Shown here piece by piece: positions 26,788 to 57,381 of a stretch of DNA of 64,000 bases. The stretch spans positions 8,439,501 through 8,503,500 of the forward strand of contig NC_134963.1 in the NCBI RefSeq assembly GCF_965638725.1, in the 5' to 3' direction. Both the position numbers and the translations under genes were made by a program. Under the pieces are notes generated by a model. It saw only the letters and a list, made by a program, of their open reading frames with translations. It was not told the DNA's origin and did no database searches. Numbering within the stretch: the stretch's first letter is position 1; every line of letters begins with the position of its first letter. The stretch comes from Aptenodytes patagonicus (Eukaryota; Chordata; Aves; Sphenisciformes; Spheniscidae).

Positions 26788-27406
26788 GAACGGCGCAGCG
26801 CAGCCCCACAGACCGAGCGAGCGGGAGCGCCGGGGCGGGGGGGACTTCCGCCCCTGGGCGTCACTTCCGGCCACGGCCCGGGTGCGCCACCAAACCCTTC
26901 CGATGTTCCTCTCGGCCTCCCCGGTCGGTGCCGCGCTGCGCTCCCGCCTCCCGAGCTCGGCTCGGCCCGGCCCGACCTACCAGGCAGCAGCGAGACCCAG
27001 AGCCGGCTGCCCTCTCTGCGCCGAGCCGAGCGGAGCCGGCGGGCGGGCGAGCGAGCGGGCGGTCGGGCGGAACGTCAGCGGCAGCGCGGGTTGCCGGCCG
27101 GACCCGGAGCGCGGACACGGGGTACGAGGCGGGGGCTGCCGGGCAACGGGGCTGCGGGCCTCGGCCTCGGCCTCGCGGGCGACGGAGCTGCCCCGGGGCC
27201 GCTCGGCCCGGCCCGGCGCTGCTCTGCCTCCGTCGGCGGCGCAGGCGACGGCGGGCGAGGGTGAGGGCCCGGGTCCGGGGGGCCGCGGACTGCGGGGGGC
27301 GCCTGCGGGGGGCTGTGGGGCTGCGAGGGCTCTGGGCCGGGCATCTGGGGCTGTGGGGCCGAGGGGTCTCCGCTGGCTGCTGATAGTGGCCTGGGCAAGT
27401 CCCAAG
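26788..27406. promoter_or_regulatory. Bidirectional CpG-island promoter of KCTD10 and UBE3B
   Basis: This GC- and CpG-dense block separates the KCTD10 start codon (minus strand) from the UBE3B side. It holds a GC box at 26832-26843 and two ETS-type sites: ACTTCCG at 26844-26850 and ACTTCCGG at 26863-26870. The second reads CCGGAAGT on the minus strand, a full GABPA/ETS consensus. No TATA box is visible. The wider island spans about 26150-27500. Transcription starts cannot be placed from sequence, so the first untranslated exons of both genes lie somewhere in this block. Confidence 0.75.
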
Positions 27407-27741
27407 GTGAGTCCTGCCCCAACTCTGGTGAAACGGGAAACACGCACTGTGGGGCAGCTGCCGCTCGGGTCTCGCCGATGCCCAGGGCCCTGGCAGGGCT
27501 GAGGCTGGCCTTTGCTTTTGTCACGCATCAGATCGTTTTTCCCCACTCTGAAGTGTCAGGAGCTACATGTGCCAGCGATCACAGCTGAGCGGTGGTGCTG
27601 CTTCTCCTCTCCTGAAGCTTTTCTGACTTGATATTTTCTTGAGAGTGTAGCGAGAGGTAAGTCTGGTCACAAGAACTTAGAACTGCAAAGGTAAAGAGTA
27701 AATCCCCAAATCATCTGCGGGTAATGTGCTTATCTGTGCAG

Positions 27742-27821
27742 GAGCTGCCTGAAGCCAGTGGATGAGGATCCTGTTTGTGTATAAATGATTATCATGCACT
27801 TTTGAAGAAGTAAGCCCTCAG
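27742..27821 (+). other. UBE3B: Candidate untranslated exon in the UBE3B 5' leader
   Basis: An 80-bp stretch bounded by a TGTGCAG acceptor and a CAG/gtaagt donor sits between the CpG island and the first coding exon. A strong donor, AAG/gtgagt after 27406, could close the preceding first exon. Another donor occurs after 27656. The assignment is by splice-site quality only. Confidence 0.3.
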
Positions 27822-28374
27822 GTAAGTTCATTGTTAAGTATTTATAAAGCTGTTGTTGACTGTGCATTTTGTGTTGTTGAGTGGCAATAAATTAGCTTCC
27901 AAGTGTCTCTTGTGCCCTTTCTCTTTCATCCTCGCCTATAGAATTGTTCTTACATGTTCTCTGTAAACAAGAAAATGAAAACAACTAAGACTGGAACGGG
28001 GAGTTGGAGTACAGGGAGTGGAACACAATGACAACACAATGATTTTTTTTTTTTTTTTTTACTCTTAAAATCTACTTGCCTGCATTAGGTTGCGGGCTTT
28101 GCTGGAATGATTCGGAGTTCAATGTGTTTTCTTATTGCGGTCCCGTGGACAAGTAACTTTGGCTTTGCCTAGGCTGTATTTTGCACACACTTCTTTCTGT
28201 GCTGTTGCGTACTCTCCTTCCCCTGTTAGAATGCTGGATGCAGGTAGTCAGTTCAGAAGTCGTGTAAAGAATTACCTTTGCCTGTGCGTTTTGTCCGCTC
28301 TGCTCCTAGTCCCCCAGGTGTTTGCTGCAATGATTCTTTGTTTCCTTAAATTTATGTTTTGGTAGGTTATAAAA

Positions 28375-48735
<20,361 letters not shown>

Positions 48736-51039
48736 TTGCCATGGCCCCGGACTCTGCAATGGGCGCTCTCAGAGCTGCTGACTGCTGCTGGAGGTGGAGG
48801 CCTTCATGCACAGAGGATGGATCAGCTCCATGGGAGCTGACTGCTCACTCGAGGGCTGGAGAGATGCAGCTGATAATAGAGGTTTACAGGGAAGAGCTTC
48901 TGGGCTAGACAGGGCTGGCTCTTCTTAGGCACTTCTCCAGGATGAAGGCGGTGATGGGCCTGACCCAATACACTTCACTTGACACCCACGTAAATCGTCT
49001 TTAAAAGCAAACCCCGGGGGAGCATAAAAGGAACATTAAAAGTGCCAGTCAGATTTGTGACCGTAATACCCCCCAGCAGGCTGTGCAGTCTGGGCAGCTG
49101 CTGCTGTGGGAGTGTTTCTTTTTCCTTTCCCAGGAGATGGTCCAGTTTCTTAGTGGGTGGAAGTCAAGTCTGTGGGAAGCTGCACAAAGGCAGAAACATG
49201 ACAGAGCCCACAAGGAGACGAGCACGAGGCTGCAGCATTGGATGTGCCACAAATGAGCACTGTTTACTCAGGACAGGTACTGTGCGGGGGCTTCCTGACG
49301 CCCTTGCTCTGTGCAGGGCCCTTGCGTTTGTCTTGGAGAATGAACCACTGGCCCAGAGTCGAGAAGCAGCAGGTTAAACGCAAGCAGATGGACCCTGCCA
49401 TTCTCAGGAAGGCTTCAGAGTGCTATAGGTTAAGAGCTCAAGCAGCAGGCGTGGGGGTCAGCGTGCTGAGCCAGCTGTGCCTCTGCCAAGCTCTTGCCAG
49501 AGCCTGTGCTTTGGACGAAAGTGGTTGTTGTCTGAATTTGCTCAGGAGTAGAAAAGGTTTAATCTTATTTAGTTTCCAGAGGATAGGAGCTGGCACGCAG
49601 CTCGGGCAGCCCTCACTCCCCAGCACAGTGCTCAAGTGGGACAGGTGCCCCCTGTGCTTTCCGGAAGGGGAATGGGTTGAGCTGCCGAGAGCCCCTCTGG
49701 AAACCTCCGCTGGCAAAATTCCTCTTACTTGGATAGAAGTTTCACTTTGTTTGCAGGCTCTTTTGTTAGGGAGATGTGCTGTTTCGAACCAGGACTTGGT
49801 CTCTGCGTAACAGCCACATTTGCTTTGTTGCCAAACTATTTATTTTGGTTGCTTTGTCTCTTTCTGGCCTTATTTTTAACAGTTGATGTTTGCCTGTAGC
49901 AGGCAGCTTTTTCAGGTTGTTCTGAAAGGGAGGGCGTGAGTGGGGGGGTGTGCACGTGTGTGTGTGTTGGGAAGGTGTGGACCCTTCCTGCCATTTCTAA
50001 AGAAGTCCAGAGCCTGACTTGTAAAGTGTCTCTGCAGCTTCCCAGCCTTGGTCCCTCGTGCTGCTGCAAGTCCTGCCTCGGCCCAGGCCAGGTGAGAGGA
50101 GAGACTGCCGTCTCCTGGGCTGCTCTGTCCTTGCTGGGTTTCTGGCACGAAGGAAAGCCATGTATTCTCCTGTTCAGCACAGGATTAAAAACCAGTCACC
50201 TTCTCCCTTTCCCCTGTTGCCGCTCACTAATAAAACAAGCTCCCACAGAGGCTGCTAGTATCTCCCCTGGACTTCCTTTCCCCTCCTTACTTTCCTGTGG
50301 CGCTGGTGACCCTCACCCTGTGCTCTGGCCCCTCTGCACTGTATGGGCAGATCGGCTCGGAGCCTTGCTGCACAAGTCAGCTTGCAGCAGCCGCTCTGGT
50401 GCGAGGCTGCCATACCCTACCTCATCCTCTGGCTTGCCTTGGTCCACCTCGCGGGGATTCGCATCCCCAGGCGTGCTCAGCGTAGCACAGATCTCCGGAC
50501 GGAGAAGGCTCCCTGGGGTCTTTGGAAGACCCTCTTAACCACGATATGTTGCACATTTCAAACATGAGAAAATACTTGGCACCATTCAACCAAGAGTATG
50601 GAGATGGCCTTTGCTTCATCTTTCTCTTTTGTCGTCTTCAGCTGATTTTCAGAGAAGTAACCCTTTTTTTAGAACCAGTGCCTGGAAATGCACCTGGAAA
50701 ACAACGTCGGGATCCTTTTTCTATGTCAACTCAGTAATATTAAACAGGAGTGACTGGAAGTGTTAGTGAGGACAGGAATGTCTGCATTCAGAGGATTCAA
50801 GATACTGGACTAAGTGAGTCCAGCGAAATTAAAAATGATAGTAAATTTTTTTTTTTTCTTCACATAGAGCATTTCAGCGTTAATGAGTTGTTGACTGTGT
50901 AGTTGAGAGGTTTAGGCACTGACTTGTACCAATCATAGTTTAAAATATCACACAAGATCTCTTTTTCTCTTCTAGAAAAATGCAGTGTCTAAATAGAGCA
51001 CAACGATTGTTCAATGAAGTGAGTTGTTGAACACGGTGA

Positions 51040-51045
51040 AATAAA
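51040..51045 (+). terminator. Candidate polyadenylation signal, UBE3B
   Basis: AATAAA followed within about 12 bp by a T-rich tract (CCCCTTTTTTCC), a good cleavage context. Confidence 0.4.
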
Positions 51046-51471
51046 ATCTTTGCTCCCCTTTTTTCCTTCATTCCTCAGGAGTACAATTCCTAGAAAAGAT
51101 CTTAACGCAGACTTAGCTAGGTCCCTCCAAACCTGGAAATATTGCACTATGAGACACTACATCCAATTTTGTAGCTAGCGTATAAAACGTGGTTGTCTAG
51201 TAAATGCCCTGGTGGCTGTGTGCGCAACAATAATATTGCTCGTCAGTAGCTGATTTCTGTATGACTGGGAGGCTTTAATATATTTTTACCTGAGCAGAAG
51301 GCTGCGAATGTGTATCGGTCCCTGCCTGCACTGCTGTATTCTGCGTGGGTGTTCTTTGTCGGGCAGGGATGGTTTTGCCATGGGAGATTAATGACTATTT
51401 TTTCTATAGAAGGCTCGCTGCTGTGGAGACCTTGGTTATATCCCTTGTATCAGAAATGCAGGGAAGAGAAA

Positions 51472-51477
51472 AATAAA
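51472..51477 (+). terminator. Alternative polyadenylation signal, UBE3B
   Basis: A second plus-strand AATAAA lies 430 bp further on, in an A-rich context. After it the sequence becomes GC-rich and repeat-free. Confidence 0.35.
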
Positions 51478-51490
51478 CCTGGTATGAGTA

Positions 51491-54240
51491 AGACGATTGG
51501 ATGTCTGCTTTTCCTTTCCCTGGGTGTAATGCTCCTGCTCAGAGCACAGGGCAGAGGGGAGAGCAGAGCTTTGGGGCGCTGGTACCTCTGCCAGGAGGCT
51601 GCGAGGCAGGGGATGGAGGCTGCTGGTCCCTTGGAAATCCCCTTTGTCAGGCTGGTTCCTGGTGCGTGTGCTCAGGTGTCCCTGAGAAATGGACTCCATG
51701 GGGCGCTACTGATGGTGATATGAGTGCCTCTGAGCCCGAAGGGACCTGGCAGGGTGGTTTGAAGCAGGATTTGTTCTTGTGTCTTGGAATATGCTTGGAG
51801 AAGTGCTACTTGGTCCTGCAGGGTGCTGTGACTTCAGTCGTTGGTACCTTCATGAGAGCATAGGTGCTCCTTGGATGCAGGGGGTGGTGAGCCCAGCCCA
51901 GCGCAGGGGCTGGACTTAGCAGTGCTCTCTGCACGAGTCTGGCCAGCTGGGAACGGTGGCTGGGGCCACTGGTGGAAAGGAAACCGGACTGGAAAGCCAG
52001 GCAAGATCCCCCAGCGCGGGAGAGCGGGGCAGTGCGTGTCCCTGTGCGCTCAGTGCAGATGCCCCATTGAGTGAGTGAGGAGCTCTGCTGCGGGCAGAAG
52101 CTGGAGGCTGATGGCAAAGCTGTCTGCCTCCCAGAGGCTCTGCTGCAAGAGCCAGGACCGGGTTTGGGACGGCCAGCGGGGCCAACTCTGGATCTTTGCA
52201 CCAAGGAATCTGACACCTCTTGGTTTGGAGAGGGAGAAGAGTCGTAGGGAGATGTGGGTTTGTGGGGCAAGGCTGCACTTTGTATTTTGGAAGCTGCCCT
52301 AATGACCAGGTACTGGAGCCAACGTGGGGTTTGTTGTTAGTATTATTATAATATAGGCGTCATGTTTTCCCCTTGCCTGGCTCTGGGAGCATCCTTGTAG
52401 GAATGAGGAGCTGTGCCTGCTGCTCCAGCTTCCCCCCCTGCCGAGTTCAGGTTTGGTGCATGACAACGTAGCCCTTCGCTGACCGGCTCCCCCAGCTTCG
52501 GAGCCACACTGCAGCCCTCCCTGTCCGATCTCGCCGTGCCGATGGTGCACACTCACCCCGGGAGCACAGTGCTCGGGGCCAGCCCCGTGGGTGCTTGGGC
52601 ATCGCGGGGGAGAGGGAGCTTGATGGGAACGAGGGAGAGGGCTCCCAGTCAGTGTGCAAGTGCCATTGTTTTGACACGGAGGCATATGGCGCCATCAGAA
52701 ACAGCAAAAAGAAACCCCGCAGCAGATGCTGTCAAGGCAGAAAGCTGGCAGCAAACAGCCAGGCCTGCAAAATGCCTGCCTCGCCGTCACCGCGTGGTGG
52801 GCCAGAGCAGCGCAGTCTTGCCAGGGCTGGCTCTGCGCACGCCACGGCACCTCGGGGCTGACCGAAGGTGAAGTCTGACCGTGGCTGAGGCACTTGGACC
52901 ACGCACACGCTGGGCACTGCTGGCTGCGGAGCTGGGAGGGATCGCCGGAGGCTGGTGCTCCCTCAGCGGCGGTGCCGGCAGGGAGCGGTGCTGGGGTGTC
53001 CCAACTGTGGCTGCTGCCATGCGGGCAGGCCCTGGCCGGGGGCGCGCCACCGCTGCTGCAGTGCAGGCACAGGCACGTTTTGGGAGCAGACAGCTCTTCT
53101 CGCTGCTCCTCCTCTGCTCCTACGCTGTCCCAAGGCTCTGACTCACGCCACAGACTGGTATTCTCTCCATTCGATACCACTGTTTTGCACAACCTGTTGG
53201 CCCGTGCTCCGTGCCGGGGCTGGTTGCAGGTTCGGACAGAGAGGGAGGAGGGTATGCCAAGCTCCGGTCTCCACATCCCTGAGCAGAATGAGATAAGGTA
53301 TTCCTGCAGCTTACTTTTGTGTTTGCTCATGTTTACTGAGACACGCAGCAGCAGCTCCTGCAGCGCGTTAGTGACCCGCGTGGGTGATAGAGTGGTCAGA
53401 CCTACATGGCACTGGCTTGGCCCTGCCACCCACCACCTCCTGGGTGAGTGGTACTTACACTGGCTGTTCAGAAATGCGCTTTTGTGGCTGTTTCAAAGGT
53501 TAAGTTCTTTGTTACTGACCCTCTGCAGCTCCACCTTTACCCTGGGGTGGTTGGAGCACTAGCTATGGCACTCTACCTATCTGTGCACGCCCTACAGAGC
53601 AGCTGAAGCTGGTACAGGGCACAGAAGTGGGCACTTTCTGCCAGGTTGCAGCAGAGGTAGAGCTGAGGGACCAAGACAGCCCTTTCCTCAACACAAATGG
53701 GCTGAATCTGCTTCTGTCTGATGCAGGGACGGTGGCTCTTGCCCTGGGGCACCCTAACTGCACACCTGCCCTTTTCTAGCCAGGTCTTACCTTGCTGTAG
53801 CACGATCTGTTTGGGTGAGGAGGGTTTTTCTTTGACCCCTTCCAGGCAAAATGGGTATTTCAGGGGCCTGCAACTGCAGAGGACTTGATCTGATGGCAGA
53901 TGCGGTCCCTTCTGGTCCTCCAGCTTGAGAGGAGGAGTGCAGGACTGCTGCTGGCTCCCCATCGCCGGGGCTGTGCACCCCAAGACTTGCCCTTCAGCTG
54001 CAGCACCACGGCAAGCCCCGGGCTTGGGGCGGGGGGGCAGCGCATCTTGTCGAGGTGGGGGCACACAGGTACTAGTCCTTCCTTCTGTGCATTAGCAGAG
54101 GAAACGCTGCCTTGTGTAAATTTACGTATGACTTGGCAAAATATATGTTTGTGTCATTTCTGCAAGAGCAGCAGCCAGCTCTGCTGCTTACACATTGTGG
54201 TGGTAATAGAGGTGGTTGAGTTATAGTGAAACTTATTTCA
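51491..54240. other. GC-rich intergenic DNA, no gene recognised
   Basis: Between convergent UBE3B and MMAB. Open frames reach 222 codons on plus (52894-53562) and 244 on minus (52695-53429). They overlap each other, are rich in Ser, Pro, Cys and Ala, and show no known motif. I read them as chance products of GC content. Confidence 0.5.
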
Positions 54241-54248
54241 TTTTACAG

Positions 54249-54428
54249 CTCCTACAGCGTTAACAGATGTACAGGCGTCTGATCCAATCATGCAGCAAGA
54301 GATTTTGGGGCCAGTTCTTCCAGTTTTGACAGCGTGTAAGCTAGGAGCAGCCATACATTTTACAAACAAGAATAAACGACCCTTAGCAACATATGTCTGT
54401 GCTGGCAGCTCCAACGTAATCATAAATA
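54249..54428 (+). pseudogene. Isolated ALDH3-family aldehyde dehydrogenase exon, probably a relic
   Basis: Reading from the third base of this block gives an open frame of about 60 codons that matches one exon of class 3 aldehyde dehydrogenases. It starts PTALTDV (family: PTxLTDV), continues SDPIMQQEILGPVLP (family: SPVMQEEIFGPVLP), then AAIHFTNKNKRPLATYV (family: EAIxFINxREKPLALYV). A splice-acceptor-like TTCATTTTACAG precedes it exactly where I recall the family having an exon start, so it looks like genomic DNA and not a processed copy. Against function: the near-invariant Phe of E-I-F-G-P is Leu, a TAG follows a few codons after the match, the donor is doubtful (gtaatc at 54416), and I find no other ALDH3 exon nearby. 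No ALDH3 gene belongs to this conserved block. The homology is strong; the status as relic is inference. Confidence 0.72.
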
Positions 54429-55224
54429 AGGAACCCTGCTAGGCAGGAATGTATCTGGGCTCTGCATACGGTCAGTACGGACAAAGCATCTGCCTTCCTC
54501 CCATTATATTAATGAGGTGCAGGCACTGGAATCCCTATGCTGTACGGCTGGATTTGTTGGGTGGGGACAAAGGACTCGGAAAAACAAATGCTAACCCAGA
54601 GCAACGGAGCTTTATTTGTTTTAAAGCCTGCATTTCATTTTAGTGACACTTCACTCCTACCCCCTCTCCTGCCTGCTGTCTCGCCAGGCTCTCATGCATT
54701 ACTGCACGCTGCTCCGCGATCGTTAGCAGACACCAGCTCGGCCACGCTAGAACTTCTTCATGGAACTCGGTGCACAAGGTCCCTGCTTCAGCCCCAATGT
54801 CCCCCCACCCCTGGCCTCTGCTCCCAGCCCATTGCGGAGGGTGCACTGGGGCCCGAGGACCTGAGCGCTGCTGCAGCTCAATGGCCAGCAGTTCCCCCGT
54901 GTACCTTGGGGACAGCATTCAGGACAGAAAGGTCCCTTTTATACAGCCGAGTGCTGTACAACGAGGTGGTGAAGCAGAGGACAAACACGGCGCGCTGTGA
55001 ACTCTCAAAGGGCCAAGTGCGGCCCCTGCGGAGCTCTGCTTTGCTGAGCTGCAGCAGCCGGCGGGGCTGGGACCACGCTCAGCCTGATCTATGCTCAGTC
55101 CTAAATTCAAGCCCTGGCCCACTGTGCCTGCTTAACTGAAACAACAGGGTCACCCCAGACACCAGCCTCCCTCTGCTTCAGCCCCGCAGAAACAATTGCA
55201 CAGACATCTTTGGGTAGAAAGGGC

Positions 55225-55236
55225 GGGGGGGGGGGG
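55225..55236. repeat. Poly-G run
   Basis: Twelve consecutive G residues, at the border between GC-rich and AT-rich sequence. Confidence 0.85.
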
Positions 55237-56610
55237 AGCTGGAAGCTGAGTGCACCCTAATAAATTTAATCTCTATATCATGTTAAAGTGTAGCAGCTAA
55301 ATTTATTTCTCCTTGCAATCAAAACAATACTAGCTTTGGTCCCAAAACAGTAGTGAGATTTCTTCCCCCCAGCTGGAAAAAAAGAAAATACTATAAATCC
55401 ATCCCGGAGCTGATTTATATAGCATTCATGAAGAATTTATATTGCAAAGAATTTTATTCAATTAAACTTGAAAAGCCTCTAGATTCTTAAGGTTCAATAG
55501 TGATCACTGAGACAGAGCTATCATAAAACTGGATGGCCTGTCTGGAGCAGGCATTGAGAAAATGTCTGATGTGACATTGCAGCTGACGGTACAGTCCAAA
55601 TCAAGAGCATTTGTCATTGGGATGTGTTACAGGCTAAGGCTTGGAAAATTACTCTGTGAAAAATGTGCATTAACAATAGCCGTGAAATATCTGTTTAAAA
55701 AAAAAAAAAGGGTGAATAATGAGACAGCGGTGTCTATTAGTGCTGGGCATTCTTCACTCGGACCCCACTCCGATTAACAAGTTAACACAAAAGCCAGAGA
55801 GTTTTGGGAAGCAAGTTTAAGGTTGTTTCTACTTAAATAATTAAACAGAGGAAGCTGCATGACTGACTGAAAAGCTCCCACCACCAAAAGTGGCACCCTT
55901 AGTGCAGGACAAGCACCCTTGATGTGTAATCACCCCACCGCCCACAGGTTTCCATGATGCTCCTCCATACAAGGAGGGGAAGACTTAAACCACCGCATCT
56001 GACGTGTATTCTTCCCAACTATATTTCCAAGCTGTAAGTGGCTTGGACTTAGCTGTAAAACTGTAATTGTCTGTGTTCTGTATGCAGCGTGGGTAGCGAG
56101 GTGTTAACTCATTCGGCTGGCTGCAATGCACTTGTTTACACAGAGTATGGTTTTTTGGCAGTTTTCAGGCCATCAGGAAGCTGGAAGAGGATGCCTTCTC
56201 GGTTGAAGCACTGTGATCTGCTGTCGTGGCGTTTGCAGCCAGGTTCTCCAAGCTCTAGGACATGCTCTGGTCTACTCTGCTGAGGGCTCCGTGACAATGA
56301 CACTCCTGAGGTCAACGCGGACGTTAACGTGTGTGAGATACGAACCCCTTTACGTGTTAGCCTCTCTCTTCCCACTCTAGCCGGCAGCTGAGGTGGCGCC
56401 AGGCCCCTGCTACTCATCACAACCCCTTTATCTGCAAACTTACTGACTTGAGTGGCCCCCAGTAGGTAGATACTAGAGCTAAACAAGGGCTCTACTCCTT
56501 CAGCTGGTACCTGCAGCCAGAGGGGGATGCCGTGCCCAAACTCAGAGGGGTCTGTGCGCTCGGAGGGGCAGCTCCACGTGGAGTTAACCCCAGCTACTTA
56601 AACAGAGCTT

Positions 56611-56626
56611 AGAATCATAGAATCGT
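56611..56626 (-). repeat. Possible tiny CR1 LINE 3'-end remnant
   Basis: AGAATCATAGAATCGT is the reverse complement of the ATTCTATGATTCT-type repeat that ends avian CR1 elements. Only about 16 bp match and the adjoining sequence is not clearly CR1, so this is weak. Confidence 0.3.
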
Positions 56627-56894
56627 CTCGTCTGCACATGACCTGTAGGATTTGGCCCTTCCTCCTTTAATCCCTCTATCCTGCGTGAGCCCTGTTTCTG
56701 GCAGAGGATGCACTGCATTGCCAGCACGGAGACGTTCTTCACATGCATAAAGCGAGGCAGCCAGAGCCAAAGAATTCTTAGTGCATTCCTGAAATCTACA
56801 CAGCTCAGCTTCAGCCAGGGCTGATGGATTGAAAGGAACTTAAAAAAGAAAAGCGTGTTGGGCTCAGTACTGAAGTATGACAGTTAGGGGCCCT

Positions 56895-57381
56895 TTGGTA
56901 CAAGTAAATCACATTTATTATTTCAAAGCTTGTGGTCAGAGTTCCTGAATCTCTACACAGTTGCTGTTCTGTACGAGCATTATGACTTACAAAGAGAAGG
57001 TGATTGTTTTCTCTTCTTCATTCCTCAGAGTCCTGTCAAAGCCTTTCCACAGCACCTGCCACTGCCCAGGGAAATTAAGACATCTCTAGAAATCAGCTGT
57101 AGTTCTTTGAAGTCTCCTGCCTCAGCTCCAACCCGGGGCAAACAGTAACTCTGATGCCATCGCCCCCGTGTTACACAAGGGATATTTGCGCAAGGCCCAG
57201 TGAACACAACAGCTGTGTTCCTCACAGTATTTATGGACGAGGTCCTAGTTATTTAAGCTGGAAGTTCTCGGCAGCTCCCATTTCCAGTCCAGGCTTGTTC
57301 TCTTTCCCTTCCTTGATGGGGGAAAGCAGTCTCCTGGATTTAGCTTCCCATGATCAAGGAAACAAACATTCCAGCTCCCAG
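56895..57381 (-). other. MMAB: Inferred 3' UTR of MMAB
   Basis: About 490 bp run from the MMAB stop codon to just beyond the first good minus-strand polyadenylation signal. No other feature is seen. Confidence 0.5.
56914..56919 (-). terminator. Polyadenylation signal, MMAB
   Basis: TTTATT on plus is AATAAA on minus, about 460 bp after the MMAB stop codon. Confidence 0.5.

Larger units (their letters stand above)
48736..51490 (+). other. UBE3B: Inferred 3' UTR of UBE3B
   Basis: Sequence after the TAG at 48733-48735 lacks recognisable genes up to two AATAAA signals near 51.0 and 51.5 kb. Another AATAAA at 50229-50234 could end the transcript earlier. A 190-codon open frame at 49238-49810 has no recognisable motif. 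The extent is an estimate. Confidence 0.45.
54440..56890. other. Intergenic DNA including an AT-rich island
   Basis: No gene is recognised. The part from about 55240 to 55720 is clearly AT-richer than its surroundings and starts after a 12-bp G run. The remainder is mixed. Open frames up to 200 codons near 54537-55139 show no motif. Confidence 0.45.

Noticed and set aside
26145-27546. Long open frames on both strands (up to 291 codons)
   Set aside because: They overlap one another in a CpG island, are Pro/Arg/Gly/Ala-rich, match nothing I know, and cover promoter sequence and the KCTD10 start exon.
52695-53562. Overlapping 244-codon minus and 222-codon plus frames
   Set aside because: Low-complexity composition, no motif, mutually overlapping, no splice logic tying them to a gene.
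56089-56280. A 64-codon frame with a faint look of an ALDH3 C-terminal exon (a Ser-Gly-x-x motif in a Phe-rich context)
   Set aside because: Agreement is scattered and needs frame changes; it is no better than chance and cannot be tied to the block at 54249.
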